DNA of 64,000 nt from Pseudomonas khorasanensis (lineage in GTDB: Bacteria; Pseudomonadota; Gammaproteobacteria; Pseudomonadales; Pseudomonadaceae): positions 806,001-870,000 of the forward strand of contig NZ_JABWQP020000001.1 of the NCBI RefSeq assembly GCF_014268505.2, written 5' to 3'. A program made the translations under genes and the position numbers. The notes below the pieces were generated by a model. That model was not told the origin of the DNA. It worked only from the letters and a program-made list of their open reading frames with translations, and did no database searches. Positions within the stretch are counted from its first letter, which is position 1. Each line of letters begins with the position of its first letter. Below, piece after piece: positions 31,891-40,966 of the stretch.

Positions 31891-33126
31891 ATGAATACAG
31901 ATGATGCTTTCTTGAAGATTAACCGCAGGCGCCTGCTTGGCCTTGCAACCGGAGCCGGTTTGGTCAGCCTTCTGCCTAGGCAGGTACTGCCGGGCGGAAT
32001 GGACGTGCCGGGATCGGCCATCGCAGGTCAGAGCGCATTGAGGGGACAGGTGCGCTATCCGGAAAAGACCGGGATGATTCTGATCACCGATCGACCGCCG
32101 CAACTGGAAACTCCGCTGCATTTCTTTCGTCAGGATCTGACGCCAAATTCCGCCTATTTCGTGCGCTGGCACTTGTCGGGCTACCCGATTGAAGTGGACG
32201 CGCGCACCTTCCGTTTGCGTCTCGACGGCCTCGTCGACAAGCCGCATTTGTTCACGCTCGAAGAACTGGTCAAGGATTTCGATCCAGTGACGCTGGTGGC
32301 GATGAATCAATGCTCGGGCAACGCCCGCAGTCTGTTCAGCCCACAATCGCCGGGCAGCCAATGGCAATTCGGTGCGACGTGCAATGCGCAGTGGACCGGG
32401 ATGCGGCTAAAAGACTTGCTGGCGCGTGTCGGGGTCAAGTCTGGTGCGGTGGAAGTTGCGTTTTCGGGGCTGGATGAGTGGCCGATGCGGGGGCTGCCCA
32501 AAGTAGTCAAGTCGTTGAAGTTCGATCATGCCGCCGACGGTGATGTAATGATCGCCTACGCCATGAATGGCGAACCGTTGCCGATGCTCAACAGTCTCCC
32601 GCTGCGCCTGGTGGTGCCGGGCTGGTACGCCATGTATTGGATCAAATCGCTGGCGCACATCGAGGTGCTTAAAAAGCCTTTGAGCAATATCTGGATGGAC
32701 GAGGCCTACCCGATCCCCGATAACCCGGAAATCAATGAGGAGCCGGGCAACCTGTCGAAGAAAACCGTTCCGATCAATCGCTTCGCCACCCATTCGATTT
32801 TCGTGCGGCCCGAGCCGGAAGAGCAGCTGTTGCTCAATCACCCGGTGATCCTCGAAGGGCTGGCCAATGACGGCGGTGACGACATCGCCCGTGTTGAGGT
32901 ATCGATGGTTAACGGCCGCACGTGGGTCGATGCCCGACTGGATCCGGAGATCGGACGCTTTTCGTGGCGGCACTGGCGTTACGTCTGGATCCCGCTCGAG
33001 AAGGGGCGCTACGCCTTTAAGGTTCGTGCGACCAATCGCGCGGGCGAAGGGCAACCGGTCACGCAGTGGAATCGCGGTGGTTTCGCGCGGCGGATGATCC
33101 AGAGCACCAGCGGAATGGTGGTCTGA
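31891..33126 (+). CDS. Periplasmic molybdenum sulfite oxidase-family protein (SorA-like)
   Basis: A 411-residue molybdopterin oxidoreductase of the sulfite-oxidase fold. A twin-arginine signal (KINRRRLLGLATGAGLVSLL) sends it folded to the periplasm. The Mo-cofactor domain (about 60-280) has the Mo-ligand Cys in MNQCSGNARSLF (about 141) and the following GAT.NAQWTGMRLKDLL. SLPLRLVVPGWYAMYWIKSL and a C-terminal dimerisation domain (about 300-400; VSMVNGRTW, WRHWRYVW) follow. No fused haem domain; electrons would pass to the cytochrome c gene 1 nt downstream, as in SorAB sulfite dehydrogenases. Sulfite as substrate is inferred from the family. Confidence 0.85.
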   Translation: MNTDDAFLKINRRRLLGLATGAGLVSLLPRQVLPGGMDVPGSAIAGQSALRGQVRYPEKTGMILITDRPPQLETPLHFFRQDLTPNSAYFVRWHLSGYPIEVDARTFRLRLDGLVDKPHLFTLEELVKDFDPVTLVAMNQCSGNARSLFSPQSPGSQWQFGATCNAQWTGMRLKDLLARVGVKSGAVEVAFSGLDEWPMRGLPKVVKSLKFDHAADGDVMIAYAMNGEPLPMLNSLPLRLVVPGWYAMYWIKSLAHIEVLKKPLSNIWMDEAYPIPDNPEINEEPGNLSKKTVPINRFATHSIFVRPEPEEQLLLNHPVILEGLANDGGDDIARVEVSMVNGRTWVDARLDPEIGRFSWRHWRYVWIPLEKGRYAFKVRATNRAGEGQPVTQWNRGGFARRMIQSTSGMVV

Positions 33127-33127
33127 C

Positions 33128-33472
33128 ATGCCCCGTCATTATCTGCCATGCCTGTTGGCCTGCGCGCTGCTCAGTCCAACCCTCCATGCACAAGAATCGC
33201 GGGTCGCCAATTTCGGCCCGGCGCTACACAGCATCACCGTGCCGCACAACGAGCCGTACTTGCCGGACGGGCCGGGGCGTGCCGAGTTTCTTCAGCAGTG
33301 CGTGATCTGTCACTCGCCACGCTATGTCGTCATTCAGCCTGCCTTTGCGCGCAAAACCTGGGCGGCTGAAGTGGCGAAGATGCGCAACGAATACGGCGCG
33401 CCGATTCCTGATGCAGCGGTCGAGCCGATCCTTGATTACCTGATGTTCCTGCAAGGTAAGCGCACGCCATGA
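33128..33472 (+). CDS. Periplasmic cytochrome c (SorB-like subunit)
   Basis: 114 residues with signal peptide (CLLACALLSPTLHAQ, about 6-21) and one haem site CVICH at about 58-62. The distal methionine is expected in YLMFLQG or KMRNEYG. It starts 1 nt after the molybdenum enzyme's stop, the order of SorA-SorB, so it should be the first electron acceptor. It overlaps the next gene by 4 nt (ATGA). It appears intact, unlike the three cytochrome/oxidase genes after it. Confidence 0.85.
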   Translation: MPRHYLPCLLACALLSPTLHAQESRVANFGPALHSITVPHNEPYLPDGPGRAEFLQQCVICHSPRYVVIQPAFARKTWAAEVAKMRNEYGAPIPDAAVEPILDYLMFLQGKRTP

Positions 33473-33961
33473 GCAATGTAGAAACCAACGCCAGACACAG
33501 GGGCATCTCACGCACGGCGTTACTCATGCTGGTCGGCGTGTTGAGCCTGGGTACCTTGATTTCGTGGAGGGTGGTTCGCACGCCCGCCAGTTCGACCATA
33601 AGCCTGCGTGGCGGCAGCTTGCCCGGCGTACCCCAAGGTACGGCCCTCGACCCTGGTCGAGCGTTTACTTTGCTCCATACCGGGCAAAGTCGTGGCTCGC
33701 CAGCGCTGTGCCGGTTGTCATGACATGCGCAATCGCCTGGAGGGGCCTCCCTGGCTAGCGATTGTCGCGCGCTACCAGGCCGAAATTGGCGCAGATCCAA
33801 TGGGCGCCGACGCCTTGGAGCTGATGAATAGCGCCATCGGTCATCCGCGTCCGGGATGGGACGGCTACCCGCCGGGACCTGCATCTATCGCCCTGACACC
33901 CGATGCGCGACTGGCCCTCGCCGCCTGGATATTGAGTCATGCTCGAGAAGAAAATAAATGA
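33469..33961 (+). pseudogene. Membrane-anchored cytochrome c, frameshifted
   Basis: The frame opened at 33469 gives an N-terminal membrane anchor (RTALLMLVGVLSLGTLISWR) and stops at 33723 without a haem site. The +1 frame carries the haem motif CAGCH (about 33706-33720), then LEGPPWLAIVARYQAE and IALTPDARLALAAWILSH to 33961. Both halves join sensibly near 33640-33690, so one inserted base (or a sequencing error) splits the gene. As written, no haem would be attached. It sits in the operon between the SorB-like gene and the oxidase, overlapping the latter by 4 nt. Confidence 0.75.
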
Positions 33962-35404
33962 GAAGTCTGGATTCCGCATCGACCGAAATTGCTCAACGTC
34001 CACTGAAATATCTGCCACGCACCGACTACGACCTGATCAAGGCGCACAGTTATGCAGCGGTCATCACGTTGTTCCCGTCGGCCATCGCCGGTCTGCTGGT
34101 CGCGCTAAAACTGACCCTGCCGGATCTGCTGGGTAACCACGCGGCGTTATCGTGGGGCCGACTGCGTTTCGATCACACCCAAGGGATTTTCTTCGGTTGG
34201 TTGGGCAACGCGTTTTTCGCGTTCTGCTACCACATGATGCCGCGCCTGGCTGATCGTCCGGTGTACAGCCGCAAACTCGGCTGGGGGATTTTCCAGCTGT
34301 GGAATCTCTGTGTGCTCTTGCCGGGATGGGCCCTGATTTCGCTGGGCCTGGATAGTCCGTGGCTGGCGGTGCAGTCGCTGGAACGGGGCGAATCACCGAT
34401 GCTTATCGACCTGCTCGCAGTGCTCGGGTTACTGCTGATTTACGTACAGTTCGCCGGACCTTTCGTGCTCAAGCGTCAGTCCGGAGGGCTGTACATTTCC
34501 GCTTGGACCTTGTGGGTGGCGTGGTCTTCAGCTTGCTTGCCTATCCGGCCGGTAACTTCGTCCCGGCATTCATTCCGGGGGCGCAGGGCACGGCTTTCAG
34601 CGGACTGTGGATTCACGATGCGGTCGGGCTGTTTGTCACGCCGTTTGTGTTGGCGATTGCCTATCACATTATTCCGACAACCACGCTGCGACCGATCTAC
34701 AGTCATTTTCTATCGATGATCGGCTTTTGGTTTCTGTTCTTTTTCTACCCGTTGAATGGCACGCACCGCTATGTCTATTCGGCAGTGCCCATGGATGCGC
34801 AGAAAGCGGCGATCAGTGCCTCGGTGTACCTGGGGATGGACGTGATCCTGGTGGTGTTCAACCTGCTGTGTCGCTGCGTGGGCAAGCGGCGACAGTCGCC
34901 AGTGACGTGCCGTTACGGTTCGTCTGGACCGGCATCATTTTTTATCTCTTGGTCAGCTTCCAAGGCGCCTTCCAGGCGTTGATGCCGGTCAATCGCCTGG
35001 CGCACTTTTCGGATTGGGTCATCGCTCACTCTCATCTCGCAGTGCTCGGTTTCGCCACTTTCATTGCCGCTGGCGGCATCGCCCATGCGTGGCAGCGGAT
35101 ACCGCATGCGCGTTATGAGGCCGTCGCCATGAACTGGGCGCTCTGGCTGATTACCGTTGGCCTGTTGCTGATGTTCATCACCTTGACTGCCGCAGGTTTG
35201 GTGCAGGCGCACCTGTGGGCGAGCACCGCGCCATGGATGGATTCGGTCCGCGCATCACTTGCTTACTGGTGGCTGCGAGACATATCGGCAGTGCCTTTGC
35301 TGGCAGGTTTTGTGGTGTTTTTCATCGGGCTGACCACTGGCTCGCGATCGGCTTCTTGCACCGTCTCAGGCATCCGCTTCAACAGCGCTACGGTAGGAGC
35401 CTGA
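33958..35404 (+). pseudogene. cbb3-like haem-copper oxidase subunit I (CcoN-like), two frameshifts
   Basis: Three consecutive reading frames together spell one 12-helix oxidase subunit. The first spans 33958 to about 34515 (FDHTQGIFFGWLGNAFFAFC, YHMMPRLADRPVY). The second runs from about 34515 to 34890 (WIHDAVGLFVTPFVLAIAYH, FFYPLNGTHRYVYSAVP). The third runs from about 34890 to 35404 (DWVIAHSHLAVLGFATFIAA, AAGLVQAHLWAST). The histidine pattern is that of the CcoN/NorB branch. Each junction needs a -1 shift, consistent with two single-base deletions. It would reduce O2 with electrons from the cytochromes. Inactive as written. Confidence 0.78.
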
Positions 35405-35407
35405 CCC

Positions 35408-36673
35408 ATGAAAACGGCGAATAGACACCGTGTTTTCAACAGCATTTACTTAGTCATATTCATTGCCGGCATCGGTTTTTTTGCGTTGTCGTTCTACTTG
35501 CTGGGGATCTTGCCCGGTCAGGCACTGCAAAAGGAAATCGATGCGCGCGCGCCCGCCGCCATGGCTGATTACACCGCACAGGAAGAGCGTGGCAGGAGCG
35601 CATACGGCCGTGAGGGCTGCGGTTATTGCCATACTCAGCAGGTCCGGTTTGTCGCAGAGGACGTTGCACGATGGGGCGCGCCGACGCAGGCCTGGGAAAC
35701 CCGTTTCGATTATCCGCAACTGTGGGGCACGCGGCGCATCGGCCCGGATCTGGCGCGCGAGTCGGGTGTGCGCAGTAACGATTGGCAGCTCACCCATCTG
35801 TACAACCCGCGACTTGTCGCGGGCGACTCGGTGATGCCGGGCTATCCATGGTTGTTTAACGGCGATGCTAAACCGACTACCGATGCGATGAGTCTGGTGG
35901 CGTATCTGCAAGCCTTGGGACGGCCACGGATTTTTTCCGGTTACGATGATGAGACGACGCCAGCGCCTGCACCAATGGCCACGGGGCATGCCGGCAGCAT
36001 GCATGAATTCACGCTGGCAGCACGGCGTCAGGTGATCTCGGCGCAGGCGCGTCTCGACAGCGCGGTGCCGCAATTCGCTCTGCCGGATAATCCGGGAGAT
36101 TACTCGGTAGCTCTGGCTGCCGGGAAAGCCGCTTTCGAGCAAAACTGCACGGCGTGTCACGGTATGACGGGGGCCGGTGACGGGCCAGGGGCCGCTTCAC
36201 TGCTTCCACGTCCGGCTGACTTGCGCGCTGCCAGCTTCACCTCGGCGCGCATAGCAGATTCATTGTGGAATGGTCGCTATGGCAGCTCCATGCCGGCGTG
36301 GCGCGATCTCGACAACTCAACGCTCGCAGCGTTGACCGTGTTCGTGCAGAGTCTGCACTCCGCGCCCACCTCGTCCGATAGCACGATTGCCAGCGACGAA
36401 AGCAGTGCACAGACCGCCGCGCTGTTCGAGAAAAACTGCAGCAGTTACCACGGCGCAAGCGGGCAGGGCGATGGCCCGGCGGCACGCAGCCTGGCGCCGC
36501 GGCCGGCCAACTTTCAGCTCAAACAAGGCAACCCTGACTAACTGGAAAGGGTCCTGCGCAACGGTATCCCCGGTACCGCGATGCCACCGTGGGAAGAGGT
36601 CTTGACCGATCAACAGCGCCACAGTCTGGTGAGTTACTTACGCTCTCTCTATCAACCTTATGCTCGGAAATAA
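35408..36673 (+). pseudogene. Fused CcoO-CcoP-like multihaem cytochrome c, premature stop and lost haem site
   Basis: The frame begins with a membrane anchor (about 10-32) and a CcoO-like domain: CGYCHTQQVRF, YPQLWGTRRIGPDLARESG, YNPRLVAGDSVMPGYPWLF. Two CcoP-like cytochrome modules follow. The first has CTACHGMTGAGDGPGAASLL. In the second the CxxCH has become CSSYHG, so its haem cannot be bound normally. A TAA at 36539-36541 (after GNPD) interrupts the last module. The same frame continues LERVLRNGIPGTAMPPWEEV to 36673, so a Tyr codon probably mutated to a stop. CcoO and CcoP fusion in one chain is itself uncommon. Confidence 0.78.
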
Positions 36674-36676
36674 TCC

Positions 36677-36889
36677 ATGTTCGCTTTTATTGTTATCACC
36701 ATGACGTTTATCGTTTTTGCATGTGCAATGGCTTGGCTGGCAAGCGAGGCGCTGAGGAACTGGGCCGAAGTACCTAAATACTGGATGCTTGAGCGCGAGC
36801 AGAACTACGAACGGTCGCAGCGGGCGCAACGCCGTAACGCCGCCTTGATCGATGACGAAGAAAGCGCTGCGAAGGACGAGACTTTTTGA
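36677..36889 (+). CDS. Small membrane protein after the oxidase cluster
   Basis: 70 residues: one N-terminal transmembrane helix (FAFIVITMTFIVFACAMAWL, about 2-22) and a charged, Arg/Glu/Asp-rich cytoplasmic tail. It starts 3 nt after the cytochrome reading frame ends, so it belongs to that operon. Its place and size recall CcoQ/CcoS-like accessory proteins of cbb3 oxidases, but the sequence does not match a family I can name. Confidence 0.5.
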   Translation: MFAFIVITMTFIVFACAMAWLASEALRNWAEVPKYWMLEREQNYERSQRAQRRNAALIDDEESAAKDETF

Positions 36890-36982
36890 AAGGAGTAATT
36901 AGGAGCTGAGAGTTCGATGCAGTCATTCACGCTGATCCAGGTAAACGCCTTTTTTGTCGATTGAAATCGGCTGACAGCAGCC

Positions 36983-37630
36983 TCAGTTGAAAACATTATT
37001 TTCCAGGCAATACGTCAGCAGATCCTGATCACTGGAAACATCCAGTTTGCGCATGGCCGCGATCTTTTGCGTACTGATGGTTTTCGCACTGCGCGAAAGG
37101 CTGCGGGCGATTGTGGTGACGCTTTGTCCTGCGACGAACATGCGCAGGATTTCGAATTCCTTGGGCGATAGCCGGGACAGGCGCTCATCCAGCGCCACAT
37201 TAGGTTCCCTGACGCACGTCGGTGGCGGCTTGGCACTGTTGTACGGGCGACCTTGCGCCACGGCCATCATCGCCAATTGAATCTCGTCATGCAGCTGGTT
37301 TTTCTGAATGACCCCGACCACGCCCATTTCATGTAGGCGCGTCAGGATCAACGGGCTGGAGATCATGGTCAGTACCAGGATTTTCGCATCGGGAAAATGC
37401 CTGAGCAGATATTCCACCAGCTTTAGGCCATCACCGTAGGGCGAGTCCGCGGGCATGTTGAAGTCGGTGATCACCAGATCAACCGTTTGATGCTTGAGCA
37501 GCTTGATCAGCTCGTTCGAGCACACCGCTTCACCTACAACGCGAAAGCGCTCATCGCGTTCTATCAGCTCACGTACACCCAGTAATACGATGGGGTGATC
37601 ATCGGCGATCACGACGTTGAGTTTTGCCAT
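36983..37630 (-). CDS. LuxR/NarL-type response regulator (RcsB/BvgA-like)
   Basis: A 215-residue regulator. Receiver domain with DD10-11 pocket, phosphoacceptor Asp56 in VITDFNMPA, and Thr/Lys switch residues (VLTMISS; GVIQKNQ). C-terminal GerE-type helix-turn-helix at about 147-205 (LSPKEFEILRMFVAGQSVTT, then SRSAKTISTQKIAAMRKL). The ATG at 37630 follows AGGGAA; an in-frame extension to 37795 is not supported. Directly downstream of the HPt-bearing kinase gene, it should be the DNA-binding output of this relay. The set resembles RcsB of the PvrSR/RcsCB system that activates P. aeruginosa cupD fimbriae; the fimbrial operons here are plausible targets. Confidence 0.85.
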   Translation of the reverse strand: MAKLNVVIADDHPIVLLGVRELIERDERFRVVGEAVCSNELIKLLKHQTVDLVITDFNMPADSPYGDGLKLVEYLLRHFPDAKILVLTMISSPLILTRLHEMGVVGVIQKNQLHDEIQLAMMAVAQGRPYNSAKPPPTCVREPNVALDERLSRLSPKEFEILRMFVAGQSVTTIARSLSRSAKTISTQKIAAMRKLDVSSDQDLLTYCLENNVFN

Positions 37631-37668
37631 ATTCGGCGTTCCCTGATTTGTTGTTGAAAGCATAAGGA

Positions 37669-40600
37669 CTACGCCACTGCGTCGAGCATTGCTGCCAGTC
37701 GCTCCAGCATAGCGCTGATCTCGGTAGCCAAGGCCTGCGTAAGGGGGCGACCCTCCAGGCGATTTTCGAGGCTGACGCATGCGTCCGCCAGACAATTGGC
37801 CTGCACCGCGCCCAATGCTCCGGCCATGCTGTGCAGATGACGACCCAGTGCCGCTGCGTCCTTGTCCTGCAGCGCAGCCATGACTTTGTCGATGTCCTGC
37901 TGCATGGTGCTGAAAAACAAAGTGCGCATTTTTGGTGACAACTGCGGCTGATCGGGGTTTAGCGCGATATGTGTGGGTTGGTCCGGCTCAACCAGGGGCA
38001 GCGGACTGGCTGCGCTGCAGTGCTTGAGCAATTGCGTACGCAGCGTGTGCAGGTTCAATGGTTTGACCAGCCAGGCGTTCATGCCGACCGCTGCACAGCG
38101 TTCGCCTTCATCACGCAGGGCATTGGCGGTGACGCCAATGATCGGCAGATCCGCATCCTTCCTGCGCAGCGCTTTGGCCAGTTCGTAGCCATTCATCACG
38201 GGCATGTTGACGTCGGTCAGCACCATATCGAACAAGCCTGGCAGCCATTGGTGCAGGGCTTGTTCGCCGTCGGCGGTGGCGACTACCGAGCAACCGAGCG
38301 CCTCCAGTTGCTCCTTGATGATCGCCCGATTGATCGGGTTGTCTTCGGCAATCAGAATGTTCAGATCCAGCCGTCGGGCCTGCTCGGTAAGCGCGGTGCG
38401 GCTGCGCTGGCCCACACCTTGTTGGGCAAAGCAGACCGCCCAGGCGATCGCCCGGATGTCATGTGCGTCGACCGACCAGCCTTCGGCCGTGTACTCCGCC
38501 GGGTTGGCCCCTGCGGTCGTGGCGATGATGCGCGGGCCGGTCCAGGCGGTTTGCGAATTCGGCAGAACATTCAGCAGCAGCGCTGAAGATCCGGGCAAGT
38601 GTTTCGTGTCCGGGCCGAGGATGCGGGTTTCCTGCCCCAGTCGATTGAGCCAATTGCACACATGCTGCGCCAGTTCCGGCGCCGGTGCCTGTACGTAAAT
38701 CGGCGGCGCATCGGGCGTAAATTCAGGGCAGTCGCTCAACTGACCCTCTGCGCTGGCGAGATGCAATTGCAGAGAGAAGCTGCTGCCCAGTCCGGGCTCA
38801 CTGACCACTTTCAATTGCCCGGCCATCAGTTCGCACAGCCACCGGCAGATCGCCAGGCCAAGGCCGGCACCAGCTTCGCTGGAGGCGTCGCGCACCTGAT
38901 AGAACGGGTCGAACAGCTGGGTTTGCTGGGCCTGAGAAATACCGATTCCGGAGTCGCTGACTTGCCATTGCAGATTGGCGCCACCGGCGCTGTGATCAAG
39001 CAACCGCAGTCGCAATACCACGCGGCCGTTGTCGGTGAACTTGATCGCATTGCTCAGCAGATTATTGAGAATCTGCCGGATGCGCAGCGGATCGCCTTGC
39101 AACCGGTCCGGGATCGACGCATCAATGCAGGCATAAAGCTGCAAACCTTTGGCCTCGGCGAATGCACTGTAGGCGCGCAAGGTGTCTTCAGTCAGCTCCA
39201 GCGGGCAGAAGTCCTGAGCTTCAATGGTCATCTGCCCAGATTCGATTTTCGACACATCGAGCACGTCACTGATGAGCTGAAATAGGGTTGCCGACGAGCG
39301 CTGAATGGTGCGCAAGTACTCCTGCTGACGCGGCGCGAGATCGGTAAGCCCCAACAGTTCCAGGGTACCCAGCACGCCGTACAACGGCGTGCGAATTTCA
39401 TGACTCATGGTCGCGAGAAAGCGCGTTTTCGCTTCGTTGGCCGAATCGGCTGCACGCAATGCCTGTTCCAATGCTACGGCATCATCGATATGTCGGGTCA
39501 CGTCGTGGAATGCGCAGATCCACACATCGTCGCCATGGTAGCGGGCGCCTACCACCCCTACATGCAGATGGCGACCGTCGATTTCGAGATCGGTCTGGTT
39601 GGGCCCGGTCAGCGGATATTGCCAGTTGAGAGCGGCAATCAGTTGGTCGCTTTGCTGCCACTCTTGAATACGCTGGTTTTCCAGCAATACCTGATGATCA
39701 CTGCAACGCACCACACACAGCCCGGTGGGCGCAGCGTCGATCACCGCGCGGCCGAATGCCTCGCTTTCAGCGATACTCTGATGCGCTTGATGGGCGGGCT
39801 GCACCACGCGGGTTTTGTACCAGCGATTAAATGCCCAGCCGCCACCAATGCTGGCAATCATCAACGTCAGGATGCCGAGTAACGGCCACCACGCGTAATC
39901 GATAAAGCTCTTGAAGCCGACCACGTAAACCGCCGTCCACGGGTGCGGCCCCTCGCTGGAAATCTTGAACACCAGACCGTCGAGGCGAACGTTCAGCCCT
40001 TCACTCAACGCTGGGGCGGGGGGCTCGGAGCCGATCAACAGGTTGCCGTTGGGCGCGGTAAGACTGAAACGGTCGTAGATCGACCACTCCATGATGCGCT
40101 CGATATCGTTGATCTGGCTCAGATTCAACAGCGAGACCACGACCACCCAAGGGCTGGCACCTTCAATATCCAGCTGGCTCGCCGGCAGGTCGACATTGAT
40201 GAAGGCTAGCACTGTCGGGGCGGCGCTGTTATCCGCTCGCGCGCCATAACGAACCCAGTGAACGTGACTGTCCAACGGCTGCGGATTTTTCTTTTGCAGG
40301 CGCTGCAACACTTGGCTCAGTACGTGTTGAAAGGTGCCGCCCTGGATTTGCCCGGCGCCGCGCAATTGCCCGGCGGCAGGCACCGCGATGTCAAAGTTGT
40401 CCGGGACGTTGAATAGGAAAACCTGCGGCGACTGGTAGTGCGAGGCAGACCAGAATGCGCTGTAGTAACTGGCCAGGTGTGCGCCCAGCGCGAATACCTT
40501 GGCGCGCTCGCCTGGCTCAATCGCTGCGGTGTTGATCTTGACGCTGAAGGGCAAGGAAAACGACAACTCTTGAGCCCTGTAAATTCCGCTGCCTTGCTCC

Positions 40601-40887
40601 GGCATCGGCTCCTGCACGGACATGTGCATCCGCTGGGTATTGAGTGTGAGTCCCTTGGCACTTTGCCGGGCGATAGCGCTGAGGAAGGCATCTTGTTCGC
40701 CCATGTTCTCCATCAGCCGGGCGAAGTGATAACGCACCGCATCGCGCTGTTCGGCGACCATGCGGTTCAGGCCCCAGACGCTGAGGCCAACCAACACCGA
40801 CGCTAGGCCGCAGAGCACAACGACACCTTTGTTCATGCGCAGTGAGCTGCTGGTCAATTTGTTCAGTCGCGCATTGGGATGAGTCAT
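37669..40887 (-). CDS. Unorthodox hybrid sensor histidine kinase with HPt (RcsC-like)
   Basis: A 1072-residue BvgS/RcsC-like kinase. It has an N-terminal transmembrane helix (about 20-42), a periplasmic sensor region (to about 330), and a second helix (about 335-360). A PAS-like linker is followed by HisKA with His in MSHEIRTPLYG (about 495). Next come HATPase (N-box NNLLSNAIKFTDNG; G-box GAGLGLAI), a pseudo-receiver region, and a receiver with Asp in VLTDVNMPVMNG (about 889). The C-terminal HPt has its histidine in HLHSMAGALGAV (about 1018). It is the only HPt in the four-gene cluster, so it is probably the phosphate source for the response regulator downstream. Close in design to the other kinase at 42141. 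Confidence 0.9.
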   Translation of the reverse strand: MTHPNARLNKLTSSSLRMNKGVVVLCGLASVLVGLSVWGLNRMVAEQRDAVRYHFARLMENMGEQDAFLSAIARQSAKGLTLNTQRMHMSVQEPMPEQGSGIYRAQELSFSLPFSVKINTAAIEPGERAKVFALGAHLASYYSAFWSASHYQSPQVFLFNVPDNFDIAVPAAGQLRGAGQIQGGTFQHVLSQVLQRLQKKNPQPLDSHVHWVRYGARADNSAAPTVLAFINVDLPASQLDIEGASPWVVVVSLLNLSQINDIERIMEWSIYDRFSLTAPNGNLLIGSEPPAPALSEGLNVRLDGLVFKISSEGPHPWTAVYVVGFKSFIDYAWWPLLGILTLMIASIGGGWAFNRWYKTRVVQPAHQAHQSIAESEAFGRAVIDAAPTGLCVVRCSDHQVLLENQRIQEWQQSDQLIAALNWQYPLTGPNQTDLEIDGRHLHVGVVGARYHGDDVWICAFHDVTRHIDDAVALEQALRAADSANEAKTRFLATMSHEIRTPLYGVLGTLELLGLTDLAPRQQEYLRTIQRSSATLFQLISDVLDVSKIESGQMTIEAQDFCPLELTEDTLRAYSAFAEAKGLQLYACIDASIPDRLQGDPLRIRQILNNLLSNAIKFTDNGRVVLRLRLLDHSAGGANLQWQVSDSGIGISQAQQTQLFDPFYQVRDASSEAGAGLGLAICRWLCELMAGQLKVVSEPGLGSSFSLQLHLASAEGQLSDCPEFTPDAPPIYVQAPAPELAQHVCNWLNRLGQETRILGPDTKHLPGSSALLLNVLPNSQTAWTGPRIIATTAGANPAEYTAEGWSVDAHDIRAIAWAVCFAQQGVGQRSRTALTEQARRLDLNILIAEDNPINRAIIKEQLEALGCSVVATADGEQALHQWLPGLFDMVLTDVNMPVMNGYELAKALRRKDADLPIIGVTANALRDEGERCAAVGMNAWLVKPLNLHTLRTQLLKHCSAASPLPLVEPDQPTHIALNPDQPQLSPKMRTLFFSTMQQDIDKVMAALQDKDAAALGRHLHSMAGALGAVQANCLADACVSLENRLEGRPLTQALATEISAMLERLAAMLDAVA

Positions 40888-40966
40888 TGGACCAGCCTGT
40901 TGGAAATGCCTGGATAAGCCTTGGACACCGCTACCTCTGATGCAAAGACAATCTGTGCGCCACGAA

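Noticed and set aside
33469..36673. Programmed frameshifts or stop read-through in the cytochrome/oxidase genes
   Set aside because: There are no slippery heptamers or selenocysteine signals that I can see. Several independent lesions, including a lost haem cysteine, point to decay instead.
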